NCBI GenBank assembly: GCA_031261635.1
Contig: JAISJH010000114.1
Location: 1-41,166 of the forward strand
Direction: 5' to 3'
Source of the DNA: Oscillospiraceae bacterium
GTDB lineage: Bacteria > Bacillota > Clostridia > Oscillospirales > Oscillospiraceae
Length of the DNA stretch: 41,166 bases
Shown one piece after another: positions 40,828 to 41,166 of the stretch (position 1 is the first letter of the stretch; each line of letters starts with the position of its first letter). The notes under the pieces are model-generated. The model ran no database searches and was not told the DNA's origin. It worked only from the letters and a program-made list of their open reading frames with translations. Both the position numbers and the translations under genes were made by a program.

Positions 40828-41166
40828 CGTCATTGCGAAGCGCCGGTAAGCCCGCGATACGTAGGACGTTACAGGCGCGAAGCAATCCAGTGCCGGGGGG
40901 ACAACATACGTCCTACGTGTCTAAGTATCGCAGGGTTCTACGTCAACCCTGGATTGCTTCGCCGCGTTTCATTAACTACGTATCGCAAGTGCGGAGGCGG
41001 CTTCGCAAAGACGGGCAGGGCTTACGCCCTGCCCTGTCCCGGCGCAATGCGCCGGGACGGTGGACGGGGTTACGTCCGCGCACTGCGCGAGGTGAGAAAC
41101 CACACCGCCGCCTACGGCGGCACCCCTCCGAAGAGGGGACTTTACGGGGGGGAGGGCGGGTTTGAA
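40828..41166. repeat. MITE-like repeat plus GC palindromes at the right edge
   Basis: A full inverted unit (40828-41013) is followed by GGCAGGGC/GCCCTGCC, GTCCCGGCGCA/TGCGCCGGGAC and CCGCC-rich and CCCCTCCGAAGAGGGG stems. The window ends inside a GGGCGGGTTTGAA palindrome. From 40949 the module order repeats that at 839-1013. The two long ORFs reported here are translations of the repeat; I see no gene. Confidence 0.8.

Noticed and set aside
40797-41165. 122-aa ORF at the right edge
   Set aside because: It runs through the MITE-like repeat and GC palindromes and resembles the repeat translation near 850.

Overview
The window looks like a chromosomal segment of an endospore-forming anaerobic member of the Clostridia (Oscillospirales-like; inference). 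The grounds are a clear SpoIIID homologue, a fused SecDF, the clostridial-type order uvrC-rsmD-coaD-coiled-coil ATPase-like gene-secDF, a corrinoid/folate methyl-transfer module, strong AGGAGG ribosome binding sites, and vegetative promoters of TTGACA-N17-TATAAT type. No tRNA, rRNA, CRISPR array, prophage or transposase gene was seen.

Layout. 1-1282: left edge with a partial minus-strand membrane protein, a 59-residue ORF, a hairpin-rich leader behind two tandem minus-strand promoters, then repeats. 1283-4812: lon and a TraX-family membrane protein. 4884-7948: a three-gene methyl-transfer module (URO-D-family methyltransferase, pterin-binding methyltransferase, corrinoid protein). 8431-14332: housekeeping genes uvrC, rsmD, coaD, a coiled-coil protein and secDF. 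15266-17751: an SDR oxidoreductase coupled to a MATE exporter. 17863-21135 (minus): a four-gene set nat, flavoprotein, AlkA-like glycosylase, dinB. 21466-33427: a dense signalling block with a methyl-accepting protein, two single receivers, an Hpt protein, two divergent giant hybrid kinases, a membrane-anchored alpha/beta hydrolase and a third receiver. 33482-34522: a DUF11/collagen-like protein whose ribosome binding site lies in a hairpin. 34815-37150 (minus): nitroreductase and an (alpha/alpha)6-barrel glycosidase. 37368-37631: spoIIID. 37672-39443 (minus): an MFS transporter and an unknown protein. 39578-40672 (minus): a receiver-HD-GYP protein.

How the parts may work together. The signalling block has all parts of a multistep phosphorelay (His kinase, receiver, Hpt, free receivers) but no CheA, CheW or DNA-binding output domain. 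The only visible output is the HD-GYP protein 6 kb away, whose receiver resembles the free receivers, so cyclic-di-nucleotide turnover is a possible end point (inference). The methyl-transfer module could move a methyl group from an unknown donor to a corrinoid protein and on to tetrahydrofolate.

The gene-free stretches are packed with repeats: a 65-190 bp MITE-like family (at least seven copies), GC-rich perfect palindromes, and AT-rich 'tctctgatatttgata' and 'caattgataattgaca' words. Some palindromes serve as terminators, one array sits between two genes of the methyl-transfer module, and one AT-rich word is translated inside the MFS gene. Nothing here is proven to be a wholly new system. 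The best candidates for new biology are the hairpin-locked collagen-like gene, the shared C-terminal appendix of the two hybrid kinases, and the structured leader at the left edge.
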